Assembly: GCA_036802945.1 (NCBI GenBank)
Contig: DAIRVG010000001.1
Span: 159,520-223,519 of the forward strand
Reading direction: 5' to 3'
From: Gp6-AA40 sp036802945
Lineage (GTDB): Bacteria > Acidobacteriota > Vicinamibacteria > Vicinamibacterales > UBA2999
DNA length: 64,000 bases
A program made the position numbers and the translations under genes. Below are positions 1 through 8,740 of the stretch, piece by piece. Position 1 is the stretch's first letter; each line of letters opens with the position of its first letter. The notes under the pieces are model-generated. The model did no database searches. It was not told where the DNA came from and saw nothing but the letters and a program-made list of their open reading frames with translations.

Positions 1-438
1 GCGCGATGGCGTGAGAGGCGGTTGATGACCGAAGCAGAGTTTCATCGCGCGGCATTCGCGACCCCTGCGGGACGCGACCGCCGGTTCCCCTGGGGCGAGA
101 CGCTCGATCGCGCGGCGGAACACGGCAACTTCGACTTCGCCCGCTTTGATCCGCTGCCGGTCGGTGCCTTTCCGGGCGGTGCCAGCGCATTCGGTGTTCA
201 GGACCTCGTCGGCAACGGATGGGAGTGGACCTCGGATGTCTTCGCGCCGTTCGATGGCTTCACGCCCCTTCCCTCGTACCCTGAATACTCTGCCGATTTC
301 TTCGATGGTCAGCATTTCGTGCTCAAGGGTGCGTCACCGATGACTGCGCGGGGGCTCGTGAGGCCCGGCTTTCGCAATTGGTTCCGGCCGCGATATCCCT
401 ACGTCTACGCCACGTTCCGCTGCGCGCAGGACGCCTAA
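1..438 (+). CDS. egtB: EgtB C-terminal fragment (hercynine oxygenase, FGE-sulfatase fold)
   Basis: The frame is open from base 1, so this is the last 145 residues of a longer protein cut by the window edge. It reads RLMTEAEFHRAAF, then GNGWEWTSDVF, then a VLKGASP and RPGFRNWF stretch, which is the C-terminal half of the formylglycine-generating-enzyme-like domain of EgtB-type sulfoxide synthases. In known EgtB this iron enzyme joins cysteine or gamma-glutamylcysteine to hercynine with O2 on the way to ergothioneine. The N-terminal DinB-like iron-binding part is outside the window. The stop overlaps the start of egtD (TAATG), which supports EgtB over another FGE-family member. Substrate preference cannot be judged from this piece. 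Confidence 0.85.
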   Translation, partial: ARWRERRLMTEAEFHRAAFATPAGRDRRFPWGETLDRAAEHGNFDFARFDPLPVGAFPGGASAFGVQDLVGNGWEWTSDVFAPFDGFTPLPSYPEYSADFFDGQHFVLKGASPMTARGLVRPGFRNWFRPRYPYVYATFRCAQDA

Positions 439-1412
439 TGCAGCCGACGCCCGCTCTCGACGATCGCGCCGCGTTCACCGCTGCATTTGCCGCCGACCTT
501 GCCGACACCCTCCGCCGGCAGCCACGGCAGATTCCGTCCAAGTACCTGTACGACGAGCTCGGCTCAGCGCTGTTCGAAGCGATCTGCCGATTGCCGTGGT
601 ACCGGATCACGCGCGCGGAATCGTCGATGCTCGTTCGCTACTCCCGCGAGATTTTCCGTCCGCTCCGGCGGCCGGTCAGCCTCGCCGAGCTCGGGTGCGG
701 CAGCGGAGAAAAAATCGCGCTGCTGGCGAGCGCGGCAGGTGAGCGGTTCCCGCTCATTCAGCTGATCGACATTTCGCAGGCCGCGCTCGATATGGCGCGC
801 TATCGCCTCGAGGCGATCGGGATGCGCGCCGTGCTCGCGCACCATGTGCCCTATGAACAGGGAATCGTCCTGGCGGCACAGCAGCGGCCTCGCGAGGGAT
901 CGCTCGTGATGCTGTTTCTCGGATCCAACATCGGGAATTTCACGCCCACCGTGTCGCGCGATTTGCTCGCGCGCATCCGGCGTTCGTTGCGTCCTGGTGA
1001 CGCGCTGCTCCTTGGCGCCGACCTCGTCAAACCGGAGCGTGAGTTGCTGCTCGCGTACGACGATCCGCTCAAGGTCACCGCGGTGTTCAACCGGAATCTG
1101 CTTCGGAGGATCAACGACGAGCTCGGTGGAAACTTCAATCTCGACGGGTTCACCCACCACGCGACATGGAATGCCTCGGAGCGACGTGTCGAGGTGCATC
1201 TGGTCAGCGTCAGAGCCCAGCGGGTCACCATCCCGGCAGTACCGATCGAGTTCGACTTGAATGAAGGTGAAGCGATCTGGACCGAGAGCTCGCACAAGTA
1301 TGAGCCGGCGCAGGTGCTGGAGGAAGGCATCGCCGCCGGGTTCAGCGGCGGTGAGCAATGGATCGATCAGGATGCGAAGTTTGCGTTGACGCGCTTCAGC
1401 GTGGCTGAGTAG
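438..1412 (+). CDS. egtD: L-histidine N-alpha-methyltransferase EgtD
   Basis: This 324-residue protein should trimethylate histidine to hercynine with three S-adenosylmethionine, the first step of ergothioneine synthesis in the cytoplasm. It has the family opening IPSKYLYDELGSALFEAI (about residues 31-48), a TRAE motif, and the SAM loop ELGCGSGEK near residue 85. A GSNIGNF stretch and a late TESSHKY motif near the C-terminus are also typical of the histidine-specific methyltransferase family. The length is normal. The ATG at 438 overlaps the egtB stop, so the two are translationally coupled; an upstream in-frame start inside egtB is less likely. The next gene overlaps its stop by one base. 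Confidence 0.93.
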   Translation: MQPTPALDDRAAFTAAFAADLADTLRRQPRQIPSKYLYDELGSALFEAICRLPWYRITRAESSMLVRYSREIFRPLRRPVSLAELGCGSGEKIALLASAAGERFPLIQLIDISQAALDMARYRLEAIGMRAVLAHHVPYEQGIVLAAQQRPREGSLVMLFLGSNIGNFTPTVSRDLLARIRRSLRPGDALLLGADLVKPERELLLAYDDPLKVTAVFNRNLLRRINDELGGNFNLDGFTHHATWNASERRVEVHLVSVRAQRVTIPAVPIEFDLNEGEAIWTESSHKYEPAQVLEEGIAAGFSGGEQWIDQDAKFALTRFSVAE

Positions 1413-2608
1413 TGCCGCGCACGACCTTCCCAGTCATGACTGTGGGGCTGCTGATCGCATCGACCGCCCTCTGCTTCATCTCGATCTGGATCGTGCTTCC
1501 ACCGCCGCACGCGAGCCTGCTGCCGCTTGCGGTTGGCGCGCCCGAGCTCAGCCCATGGCTCCTGCTCGTGTCGCTGATCCTGTGCGCGATTGCTTTCCGC
1601 ACGACCGGCGTTGATGTCACGGCGCGAGTGGTCTTCAGCCTTGCCGCGGCATCGGCGGTCCTGAGCGCGTATCCGCTGATACGTGCTCCCTTCGCGCTTG
1701 CGAGATTCGACAGTGCGATGGAGCAGGGCCTGGGCAAGGACTACGAGCGTCAGATTCCGGCAGGTGCCAGTGCGACGCTTCGGCCGCATCGGATATCGGC
1801 CACTGACTTCGCGCGCGGAATCAGCCTCGGTGACGTGCTGATCCGGCGAGGGGTCGAATTTGCAAAGCCGAACGGTGTTCCGCTCACCGTCGATGTGTAC
1901 CGCCCTGTGTCAGCTGGCCCTCATCCGATCCTGTTGCAGCTGTATGGCGGCGCCTGGCAGCGTGGATCCCCCGAAGACAATCCGACCTTCGCGGGCTACT
2001 TCGCGTCGAAGGGCTATCTCGTCATTGCGCTCGACTATCGACATGCGCCCGAATGGAAGTGGCCGGCTCAAATCCAGGACGTCCGCGCGGCGCTCGGTTG
2101 GGTAGTCGCCCACGCGGCCGAGTACGAAGGTGATCGGAGCCGCATCGCCGTCATCGGCCGTTCCGCAGGTGCGCAACTGGCGCTCGTCGCGGCCTACCAG
2201 GCAGGCATGCCCCTCGTCCGGGCGGTGGCCAGTTACTACGGGCCCGTCGATCTTGTCGAAGGCTGGCGCCGGCCCCCTCGCCCCGACCCGCTCGACACCC
2301 GCGCCATTCTCGAGACCTACCTCGGAGGCACTCCGGAAACAGTGTCGGCGCTGTACCACGCTGCCTCGCCGGTCACGTACGCGCTCTCGCGCGTCCCGCC
2401 GACGCTCCTGATCTACGGCGCCCGCGATCACATTGTCGAGGCACGTTTCGGCAGGGAGCTGAACGACCGGCTGCAGGAGAACGGTGCGACGTCAGTCCTG
2501 CTGGAGATCCCGTGGGCTGAGCATGCGTTTGACGCGCTGCCGAGCGGGCTCAGCGGACAGATTGCCCTGTATTACACCGAGCGATTCTTCGCGTGGGCAT
2601 TGCGGTAA
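1412..2608 (+). CDS. Membrane-anchored alpha/beta hydrolase (esterase, HSL-like)
   Basis: The start is a GTG overlapping the egtD stop (TAGTG), giving 398 residues. The first 100 or so residues hold about three hydrophobic segments, so the catalytic domain is probably tethered to the membrane. The hydrolase domain shows an oxyanion-type LYGGAWQRG stretch (HGG in most relatives), the nucleophile elbow GRSAG, an acid in GARDHIV and the histidine in AEHAFD, a complete Ser-Asp-His triad. The family cleaves carboxylic esters. Its position as third gene of the egtB-egtD transcript is odd; no ergothioneine role is known for such an enzyme, so the link may be only co-transcription. Substrate unknown. 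Confidence 0.8.
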   Translation: MPRTTFPVMTVGLLIASTALCFISIWIVLPPPHASLLPLAVGAPELSPWLLLVSLILCAIAFRTTGVDVTARVVFSLAAASAVLSAYPLIRAPFALARFDSAMEQGLGKDYERQIPAGASATLRPHRISATDFARGISLGDVLIRRGVEFAKPNGVPLTVDVYRPVSAGPHPILLQLYGGAWQRGSPEDNPTFAGYFASKGYLVIALDYRHAPEWKWPAQIQDVRAALGWVVAHAAEYEGDRSRIAVIGRSAGAQLALVAAYQAGMPLVRAVASYYGPVDLVEGWRRPPRPDPLDTRAILETYLGGTPETVSALYHAASPVTYALSRVPPTLLIYGARDHIVEARFGRELNDRLQENGATSVLLEIPWAEHAFDALPSGLSGQIALYYTERFFAWALR

Positions 2609-2617
2609 AGCGAGCGT

Positions 2618-2644
2618 GTAGGGGCGGGTCTCAAGACCCACCCC
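2618..2644 (+). repeat. REP-like palindrome headed by GTAG
   Basis: GTAG at 2618-2621 leads into an 11-bp stem (2621-2631 with 2634-2644, one mismatch) and a two-base loop. It lies between the hydrolase stop and the transglutaminase start. Similar GTAG-headed hairpins occur at 24904-24961, 36980-37005, 45360-45381 and 47434-47458. Confidence 0.6.
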
Positions 2645-2701
2645 TCCACTGTCCAGCGCCGCGATTGGCGCCGATACACCGGCGGGGCCTCCACTCGATC
2701 C

Positions 2702-4345
2702 ATGTCAATTCTGAAACCGCTGCCGCGTTCGGTCACGCGGCCTGTCTCAATCGTGATTCTCATCGCGTGGGCCGCCTCGATGGCGGTCCTCGTCAACAAG
2801 TCGTACCTGCACGCCTCATCCGCGAACCTCGCCACCGATCTCGCGCGGTACGGCTCGGACGCGGCGTGGCGCGGGGTGTACTACCGTGGGGAGAAGATCG
2901 GCTTCACGGTCAGCCAGACGGTCCCGACCGACGATGGGTTCGAGCTGCAGGAGGATGGCCGAATGCAGATGTCATTGCTCGGGGCAACCACCGCCGCGGC
3001 GATCCATACGGCGGCGCGCGTCGATTCGAACTTCGGGTTGCGTTCCTTCGAATTCTCACTCGATCCGGGCACTGGTGCCGTCATCGTGCGCGGCCGTGTC
3101 GACCCGATGCCGGAGGGTGGGCGTGGCGCCCGGCTGGTCATCGGCATTACGTCTGGCGGTAGCACAAGGACGGAAGAGCGTGATCTCCCGGACGTGCCGG
3201 TCCTCTCGTTGAATTTTTCCAGGTTGCTGGCTGGCGGTCACCTGACGGCTGGTTCGCGCCAGCAGTGGACGATCTTCGATCCGGCGACGCTGCGCAACGC
3301 CCCGGTCACCGTGCAGATTGGACAGCGCGAGGTCGTGCGCAATACCGGCGAGCGTCCGATTCCCGCGTTCCGGGTCGAGATGGAGTACCAGGGTCTGCAT
3401 ACGACGTCGTGGGTGACCGACACGGGCGACGTGGTGCGCGAGGAAAGTCCGCTTGGTCTCATGACGGTGCGGGAGTCACAGGACCGCGCTCAATCATTGG
3501 GGGTGTCGGGCCGTGTGCAGACCGACCTGCTCCAGGCCGCGGCTGTTGTGCCCGCCATGCGGCAGCGCATCGACGAACCTCGTGACGTGCGACTGCTTCG
3601 CCTCGAGCTCGATGGTGCCGACCTGACGAGCATCGATGTACAGGGGGCCGGCCAGACCGTGAGTGGTTCGACGGTCGAATTGATCGACCCGCAAAGCCTG
3701 CAGGCGGGTCCTGCGGATCCGGATATCGAGCAGTACCTCGGCCCCGAGCCGTTGATTGAGAGCGACGCACCCGAGATCCGCGCTGAGGCCGAGAAGGCCG
3801 TGGCGGGCATCAACGGCGCGCGTGCGCGCGCCGAGAAACTGACGCGCTACGTGAACGCGCTGCTCGACAAGAAGCCGACCGTGAGCCTCCCGTCGGCGCG
3901 CGAAGTGCTCAGGACCAAGGTCGGCGACTGTAACGAGCACACGGCGCTGTACGTCGCAATGGCGCGATCGATTGGGATCCCGGCGCGCATCGCGGTTGGT
4001 CTCGTGTACGTGCGCGGCGTCACCGGCGCGTTCTACTACCACGCGTGGCCCGAGGTGTACATCGACGAGGGATCCGGCCGCGGCTTGTGGCTGCCCGTCG
4101 ACCCGACGCTGAACGAGTTTCCCGCGGACGCGACACACCTGCGGCTCGCCCGCGGAGGTCTCGACAAGCAGGCCGCCATCCTGCCGTTGATCGGGCGGCT
4201 GAAGATGACGGTTCTCGAGATGAAGCTCGCCGAGAATTCCACGCCAATCCTGGTCGGTCGGCCGTCGGACCTGTCGCCCATTTCGCTCGACGTACCGCAG
4301 CGCCGCACCGGCGGCTGCTGCTGGTGGAGCCCATCACGCCGATGA
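2702..4345 (+). CDS. Membrane-anchored transglutaminase-like domain protein
   Basis: This 547-residue protein has a signal-anchor at residues 14-32, a long extracytoplasmic region, and a transglutaminase-core domain near residues 365-480. The core shows the catalytic Cys in KVGDCNEHTALY, the His in FYYHAWPEVY and the Asp in PVDPTLNEF, so the Cys-His-Asp triad is intact. Bacterial members act as exported peptidases or amide-bond enzymes, mostly of unknown substrate. Its last four bases overlap the ATG of the ABC ATPase, so the three genes form one coupled unit. The very C-terminus (RRTGGCCWWSPSRR) is unusual and may simply reflect the overlap. I infer work at the envelope together with the exporter. 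Confidence 0.82.
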   Translation: MSILKPLPRSVTRPVSIVILIAWAASMAVLVNKSYLHASSANLATDLARYGSDAAWRGVYYRGEKIGFTVSQTVPTDDGFELQEDGRMQMSLLGATTAAAIHTAARVDSNFGLRSFEFSLDPGTGAVIVRGRVDPMPEGGRGARLVIGITSGGSTRTEERDLPDVPVLSLNFSRLLAGGHLTAGSRQQWTIFDPATLRNAPVTVQIGQREVVRNTGERPIPAFRVEMEYQGLHTTSWVTDTGDVVREESPLGLMTVRESQDRAQSLGVSGRVQTDLLQAAAVVPAMRQRIDEPRDVRLLRLELDGADLTSIDVQGAGQTVSGSTVELIDPQSLQAGPADPDIEQYLGPEPLIESDAPEIRAEAEKAVAGINGARARAEKLTRYVNALLDKKPTVSLPSAREVLRTKVGDCNEHTALYVAMARSIGIPARIAVGLVYVRGVTGAFYYHAWPEVYIDEGSGRGLWLPVDPTLNEFPADATHLRLARGGLDKQAAILPLIGRLKMTVLEMKLAENSTPILVGRPSDLSPISLDVPQRRTGGCCWWSPSRR

Positions 4346-5094
4346 TTGCCATTCACGATCTCGTCAAGCAGTACGGCAAGTTCACCGCGGTTGACGGCAT
4401 TTCGCTCGACGTCAAGCCGGGTGAGATTCACGGCTTCCTCGGCCCGAATGGTGCCGGAAAGACGACGACGCTGCGCATGATTGCCGGGCTGCTGAAGCCG
4501 ACCTCGGGACGCGTGGTGGTCAACGGCCACGACATCGCCACGGAACCCGAGCTGGCAAAGGCCTCGCTTGGATTCATTCCCGACCGGCCCTTCATCTACG
4601 AGAAGCTCACCGCGGGCGAGTTCCTGCGGTTCCACGCAGGTCTCTACGGCCTCGATGGCGACGGCGTCACCGAGCGCGTGCAGGAGATGCTGGATCTTTT
4701 CGAGCTGCGCCGCTGGGAGAACGAGCTGGTCGAAAGCTTCTCACACGGCATGAAGCAGCGGCTCGTCATGTGCGCGGCATTCCTGCACAGGCCGCAGGCG
4801 GTTGCGGTCGACGAGCCGATGGTTGGTCTCGATCCGCGCGGCGCCAGGTTGATCAAAGACGTCTTCCGCCGGATGAGCGAACACGGCGTCGCGATCCTGA
4901 TGAGCACCCACACCCTCGAAGTTGCGCAGGAGATGTGTCAGCGGATCAGCATCATTCTCAAGGGGCGCATCATTGCGCAGGGCACGGTCGATGAGGTGCG
5001 GGGGCTGGCGGGCGCCGGCGACGACCATTTGACGTCCGTGTTCCTCAGGCTGACTGGCGGAAGCGCGCTTCAGGAGCTCGACGAAGTCGTATGA
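4342..5094 (+). CDS. ABC transporter ATP-binding protein (ABC-2 type exporter)
   Basis: This 250-residue ATPase has Walker A GPNGAGKTTT (about residues 34-43), a signature region SFSHGMKQRL in place of LSGGQ, Walker B VAVDEPMVGLD and the switch His in STHTLE. The ATG at 4342 overlaps the transglutaminase stop by four bases and starts exactly where family alignments begin, so the in-frame extension upstream is excluded. It should energise the membrane protein encoded next, whose start overlaps its stop (ATGA). The signature deviates from consensus (SHGM for SGGQ), as in many exporter ATPases of the CcmA type. Substrate unknown. Confidence 0.92.
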   Translation: MIAIHDLVKQYGKFTAVDGISLDVKPGEIHGFLGPNGAGKTTTLRMIAGLLKPTSGRVVVNGHDIATEPELAKASLGFIPDRPFIYEKLTAGEFLRFHAGLYGLDGDGVTERVQEMLDLFELRRWENELVESFSHGMKQRLVMCAAFLHRPQAVAVDEPMVGLDPRGARLIKDVFRRMSEHGVAILMSTHTLEVAQEMCQRISIILKGRIIAQGTVDEVRGLAGAGDDHLTSVFLRLTGGSALQELDEVV

Positions 5095-6776
5095 AGGGCG
5101 CGTTCTCGTATCTGCTGTTGCCGCACATCTGGTCATCGCGTAATCGCGCACGGCGGCGCGAGCGGGGCGATTTGATGCGGGGACTTTTGTTTGGCGGCGT
5201 GGGCCTGTTCGTGCTCGCAGCGTTGTTCGGGGGCGCGTTCTGGCTCACGTGGCAGCTCGACGACTACGACGAGCTTGGCGACTACCTGCTGCGGCTCGGC
5301 CTGTCGTGGCTGTTCATGACGTTCCTTGCCTTCCTCACCTTCAGCGGTATCGTCACGGCGCTGTCGACGTTCTTCCTGTCTGAGGATCTGCGGCTGCTGC
5401 TGGCGGCGCCGGTTGCGTCGCGGCGTCTGTTCTACGCCCGGTTCGTGCGCACGGTCGTGCAATCGTCGTGGATGGTCGTGGTCTTTCTGGCGCCCGTCCT
5501 GATGGGCGTCGGTCTGGCGCGCTGCGCGCCGATCGGCTTCTACCTGACGTCAGTGCTGACGATCGTTCCGTTCGCCGTGATCCCCGTCGCGGTCGGGACG
5601 GCGTGCACGCTGCTGCTCGTCAATGTGTTCCCAGCGCGCCGGGCGCGCGACCTGCTGATGCTGATGGGCCTCCTCTTCGCCGGGAGCATCGTCATCCTGT
5701 TGCGGATGATCCGTCCCGAGCAGCTGATGCGCGTCGAGTCGTTGCCGGACGTCACAGGGTTCTTCGCCACGCTGCAATCGCCGGTGACGCCGCTGCTCCC
5801 GTCGTTCTGGGCGGGCGAGATGCTCTTCGCAAGCCTGAAGGGTGGCTGGGACCTCCTCCACACGGGTGCGCTCTGGACGACGGCGCTCGCGTTCTGCGTG
5901 GGGCTGAGGGCCGCAGACGAGCGGTGGCACTTCGCCGGATACAGCCGGTCGCAGGAAGCACCCAAGGCGCGTTTCACCAAGCTGCGCGGTCTCGACATCA
6001 TCGCGCGCCTGCTGCCGCTATCGCCGGTGCGGCGGCAGCTGCTCGTGAAGGACCTGAAGATCTTCCTGCGCGATGTCAGCCAGTGGTCGCAGCTTCTGCT
6101 GCTGCTCGCGCTCGTGCTGATTTATCTCTACAACTTCCGCGTGCTCGACCTGGGCCGCATTCCGTACATGAGCGGGTTCATCAAGAACGTCTACGCGTTC
6201 GTGAACCTCGGCATGGCCGGCTTCGTGATGGCAACGGTGGCCGTGCGGTTTGTCTTTCCAGCCGTGTCTGCCGAAGGCGCGGCATTCTGGCTCATCCGTA
6301 CCTCGCCAGTCTCGATGCACGATTTTCTCTGGTCGAAGTTCTGGACCGGCCTCGTGCCCGTCCTTGTGCTGACAGAGGGCCTGACGATGGGGGCCAACGA
6401 ACTGCTTGGCGTCGATCCGGTCCTGAAGGTCGTCGCGGCGTGCGCGATCGTGTTTCTGAGCTTTGCGTTGGTGGGGCTGGCGACAGGCCTAGGCGCGCGC
6501 TATCCAAGGTTCACCGTCGATCCCAGCCAGGTGGCCGGCTCGTATGGCGGCGTCATGTTCATGATCCTCGCCGTGCTGCTGATCATCGTCACGATCGTAC
6601 TTCTCGGCTGGCCGTCGACGACCTACTTGATGCTCAAGCTGCGCCACATCCCGCTCGGCCCGACCCGGCTGGTGATCATGGGCGCCTCATTCGTGGTGGC
6701 TGCGGTGATCAGCATCGCGACCTGGCTTATTGGCATGCGCTCAGGCGTGCGCGCACTCGAAGCGATGCGCAACTAG
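5091..6776 (+). CDS. ABC exporter permease, multi-pass
   Basis: This is a 561-residue membrane protein with about 12 hydrophobic segments, starting four bases inside the upstream ATPase gene. It resembles the putative ABC-exporter permeases of about 550 residues found next to CcmA-type ATPases, with a conserved early LRLLLAAPVASRRLFYARF stretch and a second half containing RTSPVSMHDFLWSKFW. The duplicated half-structure suggests it works alone as the permease of the pair. It ends at the base before a 100-N gap, but with its own TAG stop, so the gene appears complete. Cargo is unknown; the coupled transglutaminase-like protein suggests an envelope-related substrate. Confidence 0.82.
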   Translation: MKGAFSYLLLPHIWSSRNRARRRERGDLMRGLLFGGVGLFVLAALFGGAFWLTWQLDDYDELGDYLLRLGLSWLFMTFLAFLTFSGIVTALSTFFLSEDLRLLLAAPVASRRLFYARFVRTVVQSSWMVVVFLAPVLMGVGLARCAPIGFYLTSVLTIVPFAVIPVAVGTACTLLLVNVFPARRARDLLMLMGLLFAGSIVILLRMIRPEQLMRVESLPDVTGFFATLQSPVTPLLPSFWAGEMLFASLKGGWDLLHTGALWTTALAFCVGLRAADERWHFAGYSRSQEAPKARFTKLRGLDIIARLLPLSPVRRQLLVKDLKIFLRDVSQWSQLLLLLALVLIYLYNFRVLDLGRIPYMSGFIKNVYAFVNLGMAGFVMATVAVRFVFPAVSAEGAAFWLIRTSPVSMHDFLWSKFWTGLVPVLVLTEGLTMGANELLGVDPVLKVVAACAIVFLSFALVGLATGLGARYPRFTVDPSQVAGSYGGVMFMILAVLLIIVTIVLLGWPSTTYLMLKLRHIPLGPTRLVIMGASFVVAAVISIATWLIGMRSGVRALEAMRN

Positions 6777-6876
6777 NNNNNNNNNNNNNNNNNNNNNNNN
6801 NNNNNNNNNNNNNNNNNNNNNNNNNNNNNNNNNNNNNNNNNNNNNNNNNNNNNNNNNNNNNNNNNNNNNNNNNNNN
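6777..6876. other. Assembly gap of 100 N
   Basis: Exactly 100 undetermined bases, the usual scaffolding placeholder, so the true distance is unknown. It truncates the C-terminus of the glucokinase gene on the minus strand. Reading frames drawn across it are artefacts. Confidence 0.99.
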
Positions 6877-7856
6877 TAGCCGGACCTGACCAACTCTTCT
6901 GCCGCGACGGCGGCGCCAAGCAGGCCTGCGTCCGGATTCATGATGACCCGCACCGGCATCGCCGACAGGAGTTCCGTCATCGGCGGTTTGTCCCGGAAGG
7001 CCGTCATGAATCGTCCGGCCTGCAGCGCCGGCAGGATCTTAGGCGCGATGCCGCCGCCGACGAACACCCCTCCGGTCGCCACGCCGCGCAGCGCAAGATT
7101 GCCCGTCTCTGCTCCATACGCCTCGACGAACATCCAGAGGGCTTCCTCGCAGGCCGGGCACCGACCCTCGAGCCCGGCTTCCGAGATGGCCGCCGGCCGC
7201 TGATGCGGGTCGATGTTTCGTACCGCGTCACATTCCCGTCCATCGTGAGTGAAACGGTGCAGGTTCACGAGGCCAGGGCCGCTCAGGACCTGTTCCACTT
7301 CAACGCGGCCGTAGTGTTCGCGCAGCATGCGAACGAAATCGAGCTCGCGGTCGGTGCGGGCCGCGAAGTCCGCATGGCCCCCTTCCGAAGGGACTGGGAT
7401 TAACCGTCCTGCGATCCGGTGGAGGTACGCCTCACCGAGGCCGGTTCCGGCGGCAATCACCACGCCGTTTCCATGGAGCGCTGACGTGCCGCGCTGAAGA
7501 ACGACCATCTCGTTGTCGTTGAGCACGGGCACACTCCGCGCCATTGCTTCAAGATCGTTCAAGAGGATGACCTGGCGCGTATCGAGACGCCGGCCGATCT
7601 CTTCAGCTGAAACGTCCCAGTGAATATTGGTCAGTCGTGCCCGCTGTTCGACGACCGGGCCGGCCACGCCGACGGCGGCCGCCTCGATCTCCAGCATCGG
7701 TCCGACGTCGTGCGCGAAGGCATCAAGGATCGCGGTGACGCTGACGAACTCCTGGGTCGGGTACGCATGAGATGCGATGGGCCGCGGGCGTCGATCGCCG
7801 CGCTCGAAAAGCCCAAGCAGCGTTTTGGTGCCTCCGAGATCGCCGGCGAACAACAT
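6877..7856 (-). CDS. glk: Glucokinase, 3' end lost in gap
   Basis: About 326 residues are visible, starting MLFAGDLGGTKTLLGLF and running into the N gap at VRSG. The phosphate loop GDLGGTKT, the second ATP motif VIAAGTGLGEAY and the sugar-site signature SEGGHADFA, followed by VLSGPGLVNLHRF, place it in the E. coli-type Glk family rather than ROK. It phosphorylates glucose with ATP in the cytoplasm. Family proteins are 320-340 residues, so only a few C-terminal residues are missing. The ATG at 7856 follows a TATAAT (7868-7863) by six bases with no Shine-Dalgarno, which suggests a leaderless mRNA. An upstream in-frame start would lie inside the divergent gene and is rejected. Confidence 0.92.
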
Positions 7857-7862
7857 GACTGG

Positions 7863-7870
7863 ATTATAGT
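7863..7870. promoter_or_regulatory. Bidirectional -10 element between glk and MerR/TPR gene
   Basis: The eight bases ATTATAGT read TATAAT on the minus strand, six bases before the glk ATG, and TATAGT on the plus strand (7865-7870), eight bases before the GTG at 7879. Both genes would then be leaderless and share one element. No clear -35 box is visible on either side. Confidence 0.5.
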
Positions 7871-7878
7871 GATCGCAC

Positions 7879-8691
7879 GTGACCGTCCCCGCGTCGGCCA
7901 ACATCTCGAAGCGGCAGTTGCTCGAGCGCTACAAGCACGTGCGCGACGATCATCTGCGCTACATGCAGAAGTGGGGACTCATCAGAGCGGCGCATCGCGA
8001 GAACGGAGAGTCACTCTACTCTTTTCTCGACATGGCGGTCGTGCGCCAGGCCGATGAAGCGCTCGCAGACGGCGCACCCTTTCGCTCCGTGCTCCGCAAC
8101 CTGCTCGCTTCGAGGCACGGTCAGCTTGCATTCGACTTCCGGATCGAGGCGCAGCCGGCCAAGGTCCTGCAGCTCAGACGACGTGAGCCGCCGCCGATGG
8201 CCGCGCTCATGGATCCGCTCCTGCCGGACGAAGAGTCATCGGCGGATCAGTACTTCATGGCCGCGTCCACACTCGACGACGGGAGCCCGCAGAATTTCGA
8301 GGAGGCGGCCACCGCCTACCGCCGTGCGTTGGAGATCGATCCGTACCTCGTGGCGGCGCTGATCAACCTCGCCAACATCCACTACGCGCGGGACGAAATC
8401 GCCGAGGCGCAGGCGCTGTACGAACGCGCAATCGTGCTCGAACCCGACGTGTTCGAGGCGCATTTCAACCTCGGCAACATCTTTCACGATCTTGGACGCT
8501 ACCGCGAGGCGCAGGTCTGTTACCGCGACGCTCTCAAGCTGAATCCTGGCTATGCGGACGCCCACTTCTATTTCGCGGTGACGCTCGAGAAGAACGGCCA
8601 GTCGCAGGAGGCACGTACCCACTGGCGTGCGTACCAGCAGCTCGCGCCGAATGGGGAGTGGGTGGAACTGGCTAAAGAGTTTTCAGATTAG
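7879..8691 (+). CDS. MerR-type DNA-binding domain fused to TPR repeats
   Basis: This 270-residue protein starts at GTG 7879. The N-terminal 80 residues look like a MerR-type helix-turn-helix (SKRQLLERYKHVRDDHLRY, then a GLI...YSFLDMAVVRQ second half). Residues about 145-260 form three to four tetratricopeptide repeats, such as EEAATAYRRALEIDPYLVAA and the following AQALYERAIVLEPD. A DNA-binding head with a TPR scaffold suggests a regulator that works through protein partners, but no target is known. It is divergent from glk across only 22 bp. It has no Shine-Dalgarno and a -10-like TATAGT directly upstream. It ends at a strong hairpin. Confidence 0.75.
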   Translation: MTVPASANISKRQLLERYKHVRDDHLRYMQKWGLIRAAHRENGESLYSFLDMAVVRQADEALADGAPFRSVLRNLLASRHGQLAFDFRIEAQPAKVLQLRRREPPPMAALMDPLLPDEESSADQYFMAASTLDDGSPQNFEEAATAYRRALEIDPYLVAALINLANIHYARDEIAEAQALYERAIVLEPDVFEAHFNLGNIFHDLGRYREAQVCYRDALKLNPGYADAHFYFAVTLEKNGQSQEARTHWRAYQQLAPNGEWVELAKEFSD

Positions 8692-8727
8692 GGTTCAGGA
8701 GGTTCAAAACCCTGAACCCCCTGAACC
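8692..8727. terminator. Hairpin between convergent genes
   Basis: Arms 8692-8706 and 8713-8727 pair over 15 bp with one mismatch around a six-base loop. It sits directly after the TPR gene stop and before the stop of the opposing cysteine-rich gene, so it could end both transcripts, though there is no T-run. The GGTTCAGG arms recall the G-rich repeats elsewhere in the window. Confidence 0.5.
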
Positions 8728-8740
8728 TTCTTAACTCTGT

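Noticed and set aside
6741..6876. Extension of glucokinase across the gap into the permease region
   Set aside because: The bases are N, then antisense of the permease; the true end is unknown.
5468..6889. Long plus-strand frame over the permease and the N gap
   Set aside because: It is Arg/Ala/Pro-rich in the shifted frame of a well-supported permease and runs through the undetermined bases.
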